In this document: one piece after another, positions 17,037 through 25,882 of the stretch | How the letters are laid out: each line of letters starts with the position of its first letter | How positions within the stretch are numbered: the stretch's first letter is position 1 | From: Niastella sp. OAS944 | GTDB lineage: Bacteria > Bacteroidota > Bacteroidia > Chitinophagales > Chitinophagaceae | Assembly: GCA_024809215.1 (NCBI GenBank) | Contig: JANUBW010000014.1 | Coordinates: 144,337 to 208,336 of the forward strand | DNA length: 64,000 nucleotides | Direction of reading: 5' to 3' | The notes under the pieces: model-generated | What the model was told of the DNA's origin: nothing | The model's database searches: none | Seen by the model: only the letters and a program-made list of their open reading frames with translations | Position numbers and translations under genes: made by a program

Positions 17037-18225
17037 ATAGCAGGTTTACGATTCTATCAACGATATCTTTAGCCACTTGTTGTTTGGGCTTGCGGTCATA
17101 GGCATGCTCATTACCGCCTTTCTCAAAAATAGTAACCTTGTTGGTATCGTAGCCAAAACCGGCCCCTTCATCATTTAATGAGTTTAACACAATGAGGTCG
17201 GCGTTCTTTGAAGCCAGTTTATCAAGTGCATATTGCCGTTCGTTGGCAGTTTCCAGGGCAAAGCCTACCAGCAATTGACCGTTCTTCTTCACCTGCCCCA
17301 GGCTTTTCAATATATCTTTTGTTTTTGTTAGCTCTATAACCAGGCTACCACTTGTTTTCTTTATTTTTTCGGGTGCCGTTTCTACCGGCGTATAATCTGC
17401 TACCGCAGCACTCATCACGGCAATATCGGCTGTTGGGAATTCGGCCAGGCAGGCATCATACATTTGACCAGCAGTTTGCACTTTATGAACGTATATGCCG
17501 GGCATGGTGGTTTTCACTGCCGATGGTCCCAGCACCAGGTGTACTTCGGCCCCCCGGTTGGCCAGTTCTTCTGCAATGGCCACACCCATTTTACCTGAAG
17601 AATGATTACCAATAAAACGCACGGGATCAATAGGTTCGTAGGTAGGGCCGGCCGTTACCAGCGCCTTTTTACCAGCCAGGTCTTTTTTACCGAAAACATG
17701 GTCGTGCAGGTATTGCATAATGGCTTCGGGTTCGGCCATACGTCCATCGCCATATAAACCGCTGGCAAGCTCGCCTTTTTCAACCGGAATTATTCGGTTG
17801 CCAAACGACTCCAGCTTTTGCAGGTTAGCCTGGGTGGCGGGGTGATGCCACATATCTTCATCCATAGCAGGGGCAACTACTACCGGGCAGGTAGCGGAGA
17901 GCCAGGTAGCCAATAACATATTATCACACAGGCCATTGGCCATTTTAGCCAACGTGTTGCAGCTTAAAGGGGCTACTACCATAACATGGGCCCAGCGCCC
18001 CAGCATAACGTGATTCGACCAGGATTCGTTGTTAGCCAGTTCGGTAACCACCGCATTTTTTGATAATGTTGACAGGGTAAGCGGCGAAACAAATGCCCCG
18101 GCAGCTGGTGTCATTACCACTTTTACTTCGGCACCGGCCTTTACCAGCAGGCGTACCAGTAAAATTGATTTGTAAGCAGCTATGCTTCCGGTAACAGCCA
18201 GCAATATTTTTTTATCCTGGAACAT
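17029..18225 (-). CDS. coaBC: Bifunctional phosphopantothenoylcysteine synthetase/decarboxylase
   Basis: A 398-aa coenzyme-A biosynthesis enzyme. The N-terminal CoaC flavoprotein domain (residues 1-185) starts with ILLAVTGSIAAYKS, has the FMN/substrate segment VMVVAPLSCNTLAKMANG and the PAMDEDMW loop. The C-terminal CoaB domain (about 190-398) has ALVTAGPTYEPIDPVRFIGNHSSGKMG and the AAVADYTP motif. It converts 4'-phosphopantothenate plus cysteine to 4'-phosphopantetheine. The full length is normal. It lies in the conserved cluster after rpoZ and overlaps the next gene by 8 bp. Confidence 0.97.
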   Translation of the reverse strand: MFQDKKILLAVTGSIAAYKSILLVRLLVKAGAEVKVVMTPAAGAFVSPLTLSTLSKNAVVTELANNESWSNHVMLGRWAHVMVVAPLSCNTLAKMANGLCDNMLLATWLSATCPVVVAPAMDEDMWHHPATQANLQKLESFGNRIIPVEKGELASGLYGDGRMAEPEAIMQYLHDHVFGKKDLAGKKALVTAGPTYEPIDPVRFIGNHSSGKMGVAIAEELANRGAEVHLVLGPSAVKTTMPGIYVHKVQTAGQMYDACLAEFPTADIAVMSAAVADYTPVETAPEKIKKTSGSLVIELTKTKDILKSLGQVKKNGQLLVGFALETANERQYALDKLASKNADLIVLNSLNDEGAGFGYDTNKVTIFEKGGNEHAYDRKPKQQVAKDIVDRIVNLLYV

Positions 18226-18332
18226 AATTGGTTAAAATTAGGTCATTTAGGTTAAACAATATGGTTCGCTACCGGGCCTGTTTTTCAACAATAACATTAA
18301 TACAACAAAGGTGAGAAACGCTATAAAAATAA

Positions 18333-18360
18333 AAAGCGACAGGTTGTTCACCGTCGCTTT
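18333..18360 (-). terminator. Intrinsic terminator after rpoZ
   Basis: The arms AAAGCGAC (18333-18340) and GTCGCTTT (18353-18360) are perfect complements, with an inner GGT/ACC pair. On the minus strand the stem is followed by a T-rich run (complement of 18322-18332). It would end bamD-rpoZ transcripts before coaBC, with possible read-through. Confidence 0.7.
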
Positions 18361-18384
18361 CCATACATTTTTTACCAATACATA

Positions 18385-18726
18385 TTAACTGAACAGGTCA
18401 TCTTCATTTTTGCGATAATATATTTTATCATCGAAAAATTCCTGAGTAGCCAGCAACGATGGGTTAGGCATACGCTCATAAGCCCTTGAAATTTCAATCT
18501 GCTCTTTATTCTCATGAATCTCCTCCAGGCTATCGGTATGGCTGGCGAACTCTTCCAGTTTGTTATGCAATTCCTCTTTTAAAGAGATGTTGATCTGGTT
18601 AGCCCTTTTGGCAATAATGGCAATTGACTCATACACATTGCCGGTTTTAGCTTTAATGGCATTCAAATCTTTTGTTTCGGCCGTGTTAGCGGTGTTGGCG
18701 CTAATTTGTCTTCGTAATTTGCTCAT
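18385..18726 (-). CDS. rpoZ: RNA polymerase omega subunit, Bacteroidota type
   Basis: A 113-aa protein. The segment NVYESIAIIAKRANQI matches the conserved helical core of omega (in other bacteria NRFELVLLAAKRARQL-like), and EELHNKLEEFASH follows. Omega assists folding and assembly of the beta' subunit. The gene starts within bamD, overlapping it by 26 bp, and is followed by an intrinsic terminator. The position after bamD and before coaBC is the usual one in Bacteroidota, which strengthens the call. Confidence 0.85.
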   Translation of the reverse strand: MSKLRRQISANTANTAETKDLNAIKAKTGNVYESIAIIAKRANQINISLKEELHNKLEEFASHTDSLEEIHENKEQIEISRAYERMPNPSLLATQEFFDDKIYYRKNEDDLFS

Positions 18727-19528
18727 TATTGTTGGCTTTAATATTGTTTTTAGATAATATCTCGTAATTCTCCACTTCCTTTTTAAAAGTGCTTTCAGGA
18801 AAACGGTCAGTAAAATCGTGGCACTCTGTAATTACCTGCTCAAAGCGGGTTATTTTCTTTTCCTCAATACTATTCATAGCAAATGAATAGTATGATTTTA
18901 TGATCTGCAATTTATAAGCATCGCTTTTTTGCGAATCAGGAAAATCGTTCATCAGGCTGGTAAAAGCAATAGCCGCTGCCCGGTAATGCCCCATATTATA
19001 ATATAAGGTGGCGCTGCTGTATTCCTTTTCTTCCAGTTTTGCCCGGCATTTGTCCATTATCTCCGACGCCTCTTTATTCTTGGGTGAATTGGGGTGCGTG
19101 TTGATAAAGGTTTGCATTAACCCGATCGTTTTCTGTGTATTTGTTTGATCGAGTTCGGGTTTGGGCGATTGCCTGTAATACGTATAAGCCCGCATATATT
19201 CCATTTCTTCTGCCTTGGGGCTGTTGGGAAATACCTCAACAAATTGCTTGAAAAGGTTTTCGGCCTGCAGCCAGTCGTGCAAATAATAGGAACAATAAGC
19301 ATATTTATAGAAAAGATCTTCAAACTGTGGCTGCCCTTTCATCAATGGGAAAAGTTCCTCATATAATTGCTGGGCATAGTTGTACTTCTTTGCTACATAA
19401 TACTTTTCGGCCATGCGCAATTTATAGTCATAGTCGGTACTCTTTTGCACCTTGGCAAATTTGGAGCATGACACTACGCTTAGGGCAATTATTGCAATTA
19501 GTAAAGCTGAACGCATAAAAGTGGGCAA
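18701..19528 (-). CDS. bamD: Outer membrane assembly lipoprotein BamD
   Basis: A 275-aa lipoprotein of the BAM complex, which inserts beta-barrel proteins in the outer membrane. The signal sequence ends in the lipobox VVSC (Cys at residue 21). TPR-like repeats follow: AEKYYVAKKYNYAQQLYEE, then QAENLFKQFVEVFPNSPKAEE, then an array to about residue 250. It is first in the block with rpoZ, overlapping it by 26 bp. Length is normal for the family. Confidence 0.93.
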   Translation of the reverse strand: MPTFMRSALLIAIIALSVVSCSKFAKVQKSTDYDYKLRMAEKYYVAKKYNYAQQLYEELFPLMKGQPQFEDLFYKYAYCSYYLHDWLQAENLFKQFVEVFPNSPKAEEMEYMRAYTYYRQSPKPELDQTNTQKTIGLMQTFINTHPNSPKNKEASEIMDKCRAKLEEKEYSSATLYYNMGHYRAAAIAFTSLMNDFPDSQKSDAYKLQIIKSYYSFAMNSIEEKKITRFEQVITECHDFTDRFPESTFKKEVENYEILSKNNIKANNNEQITKTN

Positions 19529-19601
19529 AGTTAAGGTTTTCCTGCAAATATGTATGGAAAGGTGCGGTAACCCAAAAACAAGGCGTTAAGATAAATATAA
19601 A

Positions 19602-19631
19602 AACCTTCCCCCGGCAAAACGGGGGAAGGTT
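19602..19631 (-). terminator. Intrinsic terminator after the OmpA-family gene
   Basis: The arms AACCTTCCCCCG (19602-19613) and CGGGGGAAGGTT (19620-19631) are perfect 12-bp complements with a 6-nt loop. On the minus strand a T-rich stretch follows. It ends the abundant OmpA-type transcript. Confidence 0.85.
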
Positions 19632-19668
19632 ATACTATTAGTTAAAGCAATTTAAGCTAAAGTACTTT

Positions 19669-21327
19669 TTATCTGCCACGACGCAAGTTCGGGTGTGGAG
19701 CAGGCACTGTAGTAGGACCTTCTTCTTTAGTTCCATCGCGGAGGTCTACTGTGTTGCAATCACCACCGGTTTCACCATATTTGAAGATGAAACGATCTTG
19801 GCCAATACCTTCTTTATCAACCAGGTAGCTGATAACGGCATTTACACGATCCCAGCTTAACTGTTGTTCAGCTTTGCTAGAAGAGCAGTAACCGATAACT
19901 GCAATTTTACAGTTAGGATTTTCTTTGATCTTAGTAGCAGCTGAAGCCAGTAATGCTTTAGCGTCGTTGCTTAATGTAATTGATTTTGCTTTAAAAGTGA
20001 TGCTTGGCAAGTCGCCAATTCCACAATCATTTTGATGTGCCAGCATGCTAGCAAGAGAATCGCAACATGCAGGAGGAGGACATTTACCAACACCATCAGC
20101 GTCAACAGGTTGACATTGTGTAGGAGTAACCAGTTCCTTGTCTTTGTAATCAGGAACACCATCACCGTCAGTATCGCGGCTAACACCATGGCTATCAACA
20201 GGAGCACCAGCAGGTGTATTTGGCTCTTGGTCGAATTGGTCAGTGATTCCATCGCCATCAGCGTCATCCAATACTGGTTTGGGGAGCTTCATGTGACGTG
20301 GTTTGTTAACCTCGTTGTAAGCGTAATCCAAAGGATTCAGCCACCACAAAGGTTCAACTGATTTGCTACCGATTGCCATGTTGATACCAAGAGACAGGAA
20401 GTTATAAGTATCGTAATCTCTTGATTGAGCAGTTTGTTGACCAGGACCATTTTCCTGCCATTGCTGACCGTCTAACAGGTCGGTTTTAGGAATGGTAACC
20501 TTGTCTTCCAGTGCAAGACTGAATTTTTTGTTTAATTTGAATTGAACACCAGCACCAAAGTTGATGATCGGGCGGAAAGGCTTATCGAATAATGTAGGTT
20601 GGCCTGGATCTGGAACAACTTTAGTTTCATATTTTCCGTCCAACTTGTCTTTCAAAGCCTTTCTGATGTCTTTTCTATTCTTGTAATTAAGATTGCCGCC
20701 GCCGATTTGCGCAATAACATCTTTGAAATCCTGCGCATAAGTGCCACTGCCATCTTTTAACGCATCGATTTTGGCGTCATAGATCATGCCACCCAAACCT
20801 CCAAATGCGTATACATTGAAGCTGCTTTTTGATTTATGGAAACGAATATTTGTCAGTGTTATTACACCCTGAAGGCTCAGGTCGTATACATTGGTTTTGT
20901 AGTTGTAGAATACAGGGTCGGTACCTGCTACATAACCTTGTTGTGCCCAAGCATCGTTCTTAGAGTAGCTTTGAGATGGTTGGAAGTTCAAACCTTTGGT
21001 AGTTCCAAAGCCCAATTGACCTCTTAATGAGAAAACATAACCCAAGGCCTTACGTACATGTAATGCAGCACCAAGACCAGGGAAACGATTACGAACATCA
21101 CCGGAAATGCTGAACGCACCTGCCTGTAAACCTATCTCCCATTGATTACGGGGTTTAGCAGGGTAAGGATAGTTGTTTGCCATGAACTCGGTGTGCTGTG
21201 GGAGTCTTTTAGACGGTACAACTGAAGAGTCCTGAACATCATACGAACCACTTCCCAATTGTGCATGGGAGGCAGCAGATAACAGGAGCAATAAGCTTAG
21301 AAAACTTACGTACTTTTTGCTTGCCAT
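19669..21327 (-). CDS. OmpA-family protein with calcium-binding thrombospondin type 3 repeats
   Basis: A 552-aa outer-membrane protein: signal peptide (residues 1-22, ending SHAQ), an N-terminal beta-barrel-like region (about 55-330), then DxDxDG-type TSP3 repeats (DADGDGITDQFD and DTDGDGVPDYKD, about 355-400), and a C-terminal OmpA peptidoglycan-binding domain (about 445-540, IAVIGYCSSSKAEQQLSWDRV). This layout anchors the outer membrane to the cell wall. A textbook Bacteroidota promoter lies just upstream and a strong terminator just downstream, so it is an independently and probably highly expressed gene. Confidence 0.93.
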   Translation of the reverse strand: MASKKYVSFLSLLLLLSAASHAQLGSGSYDVQDSSVVPSKRLPQHTEFMANNYPYPAKPRNQWEIGLQAGAFSISGDVRNRFPGLGAALHVRKALGYVFSLRGQLGFGTTKGLNFQPSQSYSKNDAWAQQGYVAGTDPVFYNYKTNVYDLSLQGVITLTNIRFHKSKSSFNVYAFGGLGGMIYDAKIDALKDGSGTYAQDFKDVIAQIGGGNLNYKNRKDIRKALKDKLDGKYETKVVPDPGQPTLFDKPFRPIINFGAGVQFKLNKKFSLALEDKVTIPKTDLLDGQQWQENGPGQQTAQSRDYDTYNFLSLGINMAIGSKSVEPLWWLNPLDYAYNEVNKPRHMKLPKPVLDDADGDGITDQFDQEPNTPAGAPVDSHGVSRDTDGDGVPDYKDKELVTPTQCQPVDADGVGKCPPPACCDSLASMLAHQNDCGIGDLPSITFKAKSITLSNDAKALLASAATKIKENPNCKIAVIGYCSSSKAEQQLSWDRVNAVISYLVDKEGIGQDRFIFKYGETGGDCNTVDLRDGTKEEGPTTVPAPHPNLRRGR

Positions 21328-21375
21328 AACTAAATTTTATGTGAAGGATTAAGTAACCTGAACTCAGAATCTGTG

Positions 21376-21406
21376 CAAAAATATTAATTGACAGCTAACT
21401 ACCAAA
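21376..21406 (-). promoter_or_regulatory. Bacteroidota promoter of the OmpA-family gene
   Basis: On the minus strand TTTG (21403-21406) is followed after exactly 19 bp by TATTTTTG (21376-21383), the TTTG-N19-TANNTTTG consensus. The ATG lies 48 bp downstream of the -7 element, giving a leader of about 40 nt. Confidence 0.75.
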
Positions 21407-21531
21407 TTTTTTTCCCCAACACAATGTGCATTATCTTGCTGTTTTTCACACAGTAAGATCATTGTAGAGCAAATTAAATGCCTCTTACGTTATACATTAA
21501 TAAATAGTAATTTGCTCACCTTATAAACCGC

Positions 21532-22494
21532 ATGAAGTTATCACTAGCAATATTACGAGAAGAATTACCCGAATTTGAGAAGCAATTCCATGAGGCGGTA
21601 AAGAGCCAGGTCCCGCTCCTGGACAGGATTATGCGGTTTATTGTGAACCGAAAAGGTAAGCAATTAAGACCCATGTTTGTGCTGCTTTCGGCCAAACTGT
21701 GCGGGCCCGTTAACGATACCACTTACCGTGCTGCTTCGCTGGTAGAACTACTACATTCAGCCACTCTTGTACATGACGATGTGGTAGATGAATCCCTTGA
21801 ACGTAGGGGATTTTTCTCTACATACGCGCTGTGGAAAAGCAAGGTATCGGTTTTGGTTGGCGACTACCTGCTGGCCAAAGGCATGCTGCTTTCACTTGAC
21901 CATGATGACTATCGTATATTAAAGCTACTATCTAACGCCATACGGCAAATGAGTGAAGGCGAACTGTTGCAAATGGAAAAAGCACGGTCGCTTAATTTCG
22001 AAGAAGACACTTACTTTGAGATCATAAAAGGTAAAACCGCTTCCCTGCTCGCCTCAGCCTGCGCTTCCGGCGCATGGTCAACCACTCAAAATGAGACCAT
22101 CACTGAAAAAATGCGGTTGTTCGGCGAAAAAGTAGGCATGGCCTTCCAAATAAAAGACGATCTGTTCGACTACGGCAGCGAAGATGTTGGCAAACCTACC
22201 GGTAACGATATCAGGGAAAAAAAGCTTACCCTACCATTAATATATACCCTACAAAATACAGATGCAGCCACCCGGCGAAAACTTATATATATTATCAAAA
22301 ATCAAAATAAAGATCCCCAAAAGGTTCAGGAAGTCATTAATGTAGTAAAGCAAACCGGCGGCATTAGCTATACTGAGAAAAAAATGTTTAGCTTCAGGGA
22401 TGAAGCGCTGGCCATTTTACACGAATTTGATAATATAGAAATACGTAATGGCCTCGAAGAATTGGTTCGGTATACTACAGATAGAAAGTACTAA
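21532..22494 (+). CDS. Trans-polyprenyl diphosphate synthase
   Basis: A 320-aa all-alpha prenyltransferase that condenses isopentenyl diphosphate onto an allylic primer to give a long-chain polyprenyl diphosphate, most probably for menaquinone. The first aspartate-rich motif DDVVDE (Asp82, Asp83, Asp86) and the second KDDLFDY (Asp209, Asp210, Asp213) are intact, and GKQLRPM near residue 42 binds diphosphate. Chain length (hepta- or octaprenyl) cannot be decided by eye. It precedes recJ by 188 bp of repeat-like sequence on the same strand. Confidence 0.92.
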   Translation: MKLSLAILREELPEFEKQFHEAVKSQVPLLDRIMRFIVNRKGKQLRPMFVLLSAKLCGPVNDTTYRAASLVELLHSATLVHDDVVDESLERRGFFSTYALWKSKVSVLVGDYLLAKGMLLSLDHDDYRILKLLSNAIRQMSEGELLQMEKARSLNFEEDTYFEIIKGKTASLLASACASGAWSTTQNETITEKMRLFGEKVGMAFQIKDDLFDYGSEDVGKPTGNDIREKKLTLPLIYTLQNTDAATRRKLIYIIKNQNKDPQKVQEVINVVKQTGGISYTEKKMFSFRDEALAILHEFDNIEIRNGLEELVRYTTDRKY

Positions 22495-22682
22495 ATCCCA
22501 AGAACCAGGCACCAAGAACCAAAAAAAGAAAACCAAAATCCAAACACCAGGCATCTACTAAACCATTGAGATTATTTGTTTTTGGGATTTGAAATTTGTA
22601 TTCAATTTGGTTCTTGCGATTTGAAATTTGGAATTTTATTTTTTGTTATTTGAGATTTGGGATTTGAGATTTTATTCAATTT
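22495..22682. repeat. Low-complexity inverted word repeat between prenyl synthase and recJ
   Basis: The left arm repeats CCAAGAACCA-like words (twice CAAGAACCA); the right arm repeats GATTTGAAATTTG-like words and contains TGGTTCTTG, the reverse complement of the left word. The two arms could form an imperfect stem-loop. It is not coding. Confidence 0.6.
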
Positions 22683-24425
22683 ATGCTACAAAAGAGATGG
22701 AACATATTGACCGCAGATGAAGATAAAGTGCAGCAATTGTATGCCGGCCTTAAAATACATCCTGTTCTTTGTAAAGTACTCGCCCAACGGACTATAAACG
22801 ATTACGATAAAGCAAAACAATTCTTTCGCCCCCAACTTACCGACCTTCATGACCCCTGGCTTATGAAGGATATGGACAAGGCCATTGCCCGCATTACCAC
22901 CGCATTTGACCGGCAGGAGAAGATACTTGTGTTTGGCGACTATGATGTAGATGGAACTACTGCAGTAAGCTGTATGCTTCGCTTTCTGCAAAAAATATAT
23001 AACCCCGAAAAAGTTGAATTCTATATCCCCCACCGTTACCGCGAAGGCTATGGCGTTTCAAAAAAGGGCATCGACTTTGCCATTGAAAATGGTTTCACGC
23101 TTATTATTTCGCTCGACTGTGGCATTAAATCAGTTGACCTTATTCAATATGCCAGTGAAAACGGTATTGACTTTATAGTATGCGACCACCATATGCCCGA
23201 TGACATTTTGCCTTCGGCAGTAGCCATTCTTAACCCAAAACAAAAAAACTGCCCCTACCCTTATAAAGAGCTATGTGGTTGTGGTGTTGGATTCAAACTT
23301 ATTTCGGCACTCACCCGGCATTTACAACTCGACGATAGTATTGCATTTGAATACCTCGACCTGGTAGCTACTGCCATAGCAGCCGATATTGTTCCTATGA
23401 CCGGCGAGAACCGGGTGCTGGCCTTCTATGGACTGAAGAAAGCCAATGAAAACCCTAACTACGGTATACTGGCTTTAAAGGAACTCAGCGGAGTACAAAA
23501 AGAGTTATACATCAACAGCCTGGTGTTTATGATAGCGCCGCGGGTCAATGCAGCCGGCCGTATGGACGATGCCCGTAAAGCCGTGCAAATGTTCATTGCC
23601 AATACGCCACAGGAAGCCCTGCAGTTTGCAGAAATGCTGCATAGCGACAATACCGACAGAAAAGAAGCCGATAAGAACATAACGGAAGAAGCTCTTGCTA
23701 TTATAGAGAACAACGATGGACTTCGCCTGCGAAAATCAACCGTTGTTTTTCAATCGCACTGGCATAAAGGAGTGGTTGGTATTGTAGCATCACGCCTTAT
23801 TGATTACTATTATCGCCCTACCATTGTACTAACGCAAAGCGGTGAGTACGTGGCCGGTTCGGCCAGAAGTGTAGCCGGCTTTAATGTATACGAAGCCATA
23901 CATCAATGTAAAGATCTGCTGTTAGGTTATGGCGGCCATTTTTATGCTGCCGGTATGACGATGGCACTCGATAAAGTAGAAGCCTTTCGCGAACGCTTTG
24001 AAGAAGTAGTAGCAGCAACCATAACGGAAGAACTGCTTATACCCGAAATAATCATCGATGCCGAAGTGGAGTTCAAAGACCTGAAGCAACCTTTTTACAA
24101 TATCATTCACCAAATGGAACCCTTTGGCCCGGAGAATATGAGGCCATTGTTCGTAGTAAGAAATGTTACCGACTCTGGTTATTCGCGCGTGGTAAAAGAG
24201 CAGCATATCAAGTTCTCATTGCGCCAGGATAACATCCTTTTCAATGGTATTGGCTTTGGTATGGCCCGAAAATTTCATATACTGGAATCGAAGAAACCCG
24301 TTGATGTTGTATTTACGTTAGACGAGAACGAATGGAACAATGAAAAACACTTACAGCTCCGGGTTATAGATTTCAGGCTGGCCGGGCAACAGGAAACCTT
24401 GCAAAAACCGGCAAATGGTTCGTAA
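22683..24425 (+). CDS. recJ: Single-strand-specific exonuclease RecJ
   Basis: A 580-aa 5'-to-3' single-strand DNA exonuclease used in recombinational repair, mismatch repair and fork processing. The DHH-family motifs are present: FGDYDVDGT (Asp86, Asp88, Asp90), SLDCGI, and CDHH (168-170). The DHHA1 domain has the GYGGHFYAAGMTM motif near residue 420 and a C-terminal OB-like domain follows. The length is normal. Spacing from the prenyl synthase gene suggests separate control. Confidence 0.95.
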   Translation: MLQKRWNILTADEDKVQQLYAGLKIHPVLCKVLAQRTINDYDKAKQFFRPQLTDLHDPWLMKDMDKAIARITTAFDRQEKILVFGDYDVDGTTAVSCMLRFLQKIYNPEKVEFYIPHRYREGYGVSKKGIDFAIENGFTLIISLDCGIKSVDLIQYASENGIDFIVCDHHMPDDILPSAVAILNPKQKNCPYPYKELCGCGVGFKLISALTRHLQLDDSIAFEYLDLVATAIAADIVPMTGENRVLAFYGLKKANENPNYGILALKELSGVQKELYINSLVFMIAPRVNAAGRMDDARKAVQMFIANTPQEALQFAEMLHSDNTDRKEADKNITEEALAIIENNDGLRLRKSTVVFQSHWHKGVVGIVASRLIDYYYRPTIVLTQSGEYVAGSARSVAGFNVYEAIHQCKDLLLGYGGHFYAAGMTMALDKVEAFRERFEEVVAATITEELLIPEIIIDAEVEFKDLKQPFYNIIHQMEPFGPENMRPLFVVRNVTDSGYSRVVKEQHIKFSLRQDNILFNGIGFGMARKFHILESKKPVDVVFTLDENEWNNEKHLQLRVIDFRLAGQQETLQKPANGS

Positions 24426-24666
24426 CTTTACCCATAGGTAATACTACAGCCTGTTTATGAACATTCGTTTGGATTTTAAGGTATCAAGTTGGCTTTTAGC
24501 CATCTATCACTAACTATCCGCATTAACAATCCATCCCCGCAAAAGGTTTACTGTTTAAAATTTTATGGTACAATAATATTTTAGCCGTTAAGAGTTTGCC
24601 ATTATTATAATACTTTTACTATCCACCCTTAGGGTTGGTTTTCACTGCTACCAATGTTGTGATTGT

Positions 24667-25584
24667 ATGAAAAATAACCAGGCACTTATTCCGGTATATG
24701 ATATGGCAGCCTGTATACCAGGCACCAACTTTATTATTAAAAGAACCGAAGGTAATTCAGTACCATCCTATATGGCTATTCCGCATCGTCATACTGATTA
24801 TAAGATCAGTTTTTTGCAGGAAGGCGAAGTAACGCATTATACCGACTTTGAAAAATATACTATAAAAGCGCCGGCTTTATTAATGCTGGCCCCCGATCAG
24901 GTGCATCAGCAAACAGGTAACTCCTATTATAAAATGATGCATATCTCTTTCAATAAAGAATTCCTGCTTACCGAAACTCAGGGTGTTCTTGCCTGTTGGG
25001 AATGCATGTTCAGCCAGGTAGTATTGCCTGTATTGAACACCGAACAAATGCGTGAGATATCAGTTTATCTTGAACTGATGTATCAGGAATTCAAGGATAA
25101 CAAGCCACAAAAAGGCCTTATCCTCAAGAACCTTTTAAATGCATTTATTATTTGTGCCGGCCGTTTGGTAAATTGTAAAAATGAAACAAGGGCTACAACA
25201 GCAACAGCGCCAGCACCTCCTGTGCCTACTGTTGTCAATATGGACTACTCACAAAACCGCATAGTACGTCAATTCAAATCTCTTATTGATGAAAATTTCG
25301 TAAACGCTACCCAGGTAACGCAATATGCCGATATGTTGTATGTTACACCAGGGCATTTAAACGACCTCATAAAAACAGTAACCGGTAAAACGGCCAAACA
25401 AATTATTGATGAAAGAAGAATATTAGAGGCTAAGCGGTTATTATTCTGGGGTGAACATTCAGTAAAAGAAATTGCAGGCCGCCTTAACTTCGAAGACGAC
25501 GCTTATTTTAACCGGTTCTTTAAAAAACATACTGGAAATACACCTGCCCTGTTCCAAAAGACAATCCGGGAAAAGTACAATTAA
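24667..25584 (+). CDS. AraC-family transcriptional regulator
   Basis: A 305-aa regulator. The N-terminal half is a cupin-like sensing domain (PHRHTDYKISFLQEGEVTH, then LMLAPDQVHQ, about residues 30-80). The C-terminal 100 residues form the double HTH of the AraC family (TPGHLNDLIKTVTGKTA and IAGRLNFEDDAYFNRFF, ending in the typical KKHTGNTPALFQ). It lies 298 bp before the RND efflux genes and in the same direction, so it may regulate them; that is inference. The ligand is unknown. Confidence 0.93.
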   Translation: MKNNQALIPVYDMAACIPGTNFIIKRTEGNSVPSYMAIPHRHTDYKISFLQEGEVTHYTDFEKYTIKAPALLMLAPDQVHQQTGNSYYKMMHISFNKEFLLTETQGVLACWECMFSQVVLPVLNTEQMREISVYLELMYQEFKDNKPQKGLILKNLLNAFIICAGRLVNCKNETRATTATAPAPPVPTVVNMDYSQNRIVRQFKSLIDENFVNATQVTQYADMLYVTPGHLNDLIKTVTGKTAKQIIDERRILEAKRLLFWGEHSVKEIAGRLNFEDDAYFNRFFKKHTGNTPALFQKTIREKYN

Positions 25585-25882
25585 TCCCCCAATAAGGTAA
25601 ATCCCCAGCTTCTCAATCGTTATTACTTTTACTGGATGATTTAAATGGGCAGGTTATGATCTTAGTTTAGCATTAACCAACAGCATGGCTATGGCTATCT
25701 GGTAATTATTATTAATATTCTACAATCTATTATCTCCGGAAACCTGGAATCGTTCAACGTACCTGACGCCAACTGATCCCGGTATACTGCTACGCCTTTC
25801 TGAACCTGCGCAGATTTATGCTGACGCACGCTGTAGTTTATTACAGAACGAACGATTTGCTTGTCTTTAACGATTTATTTGT

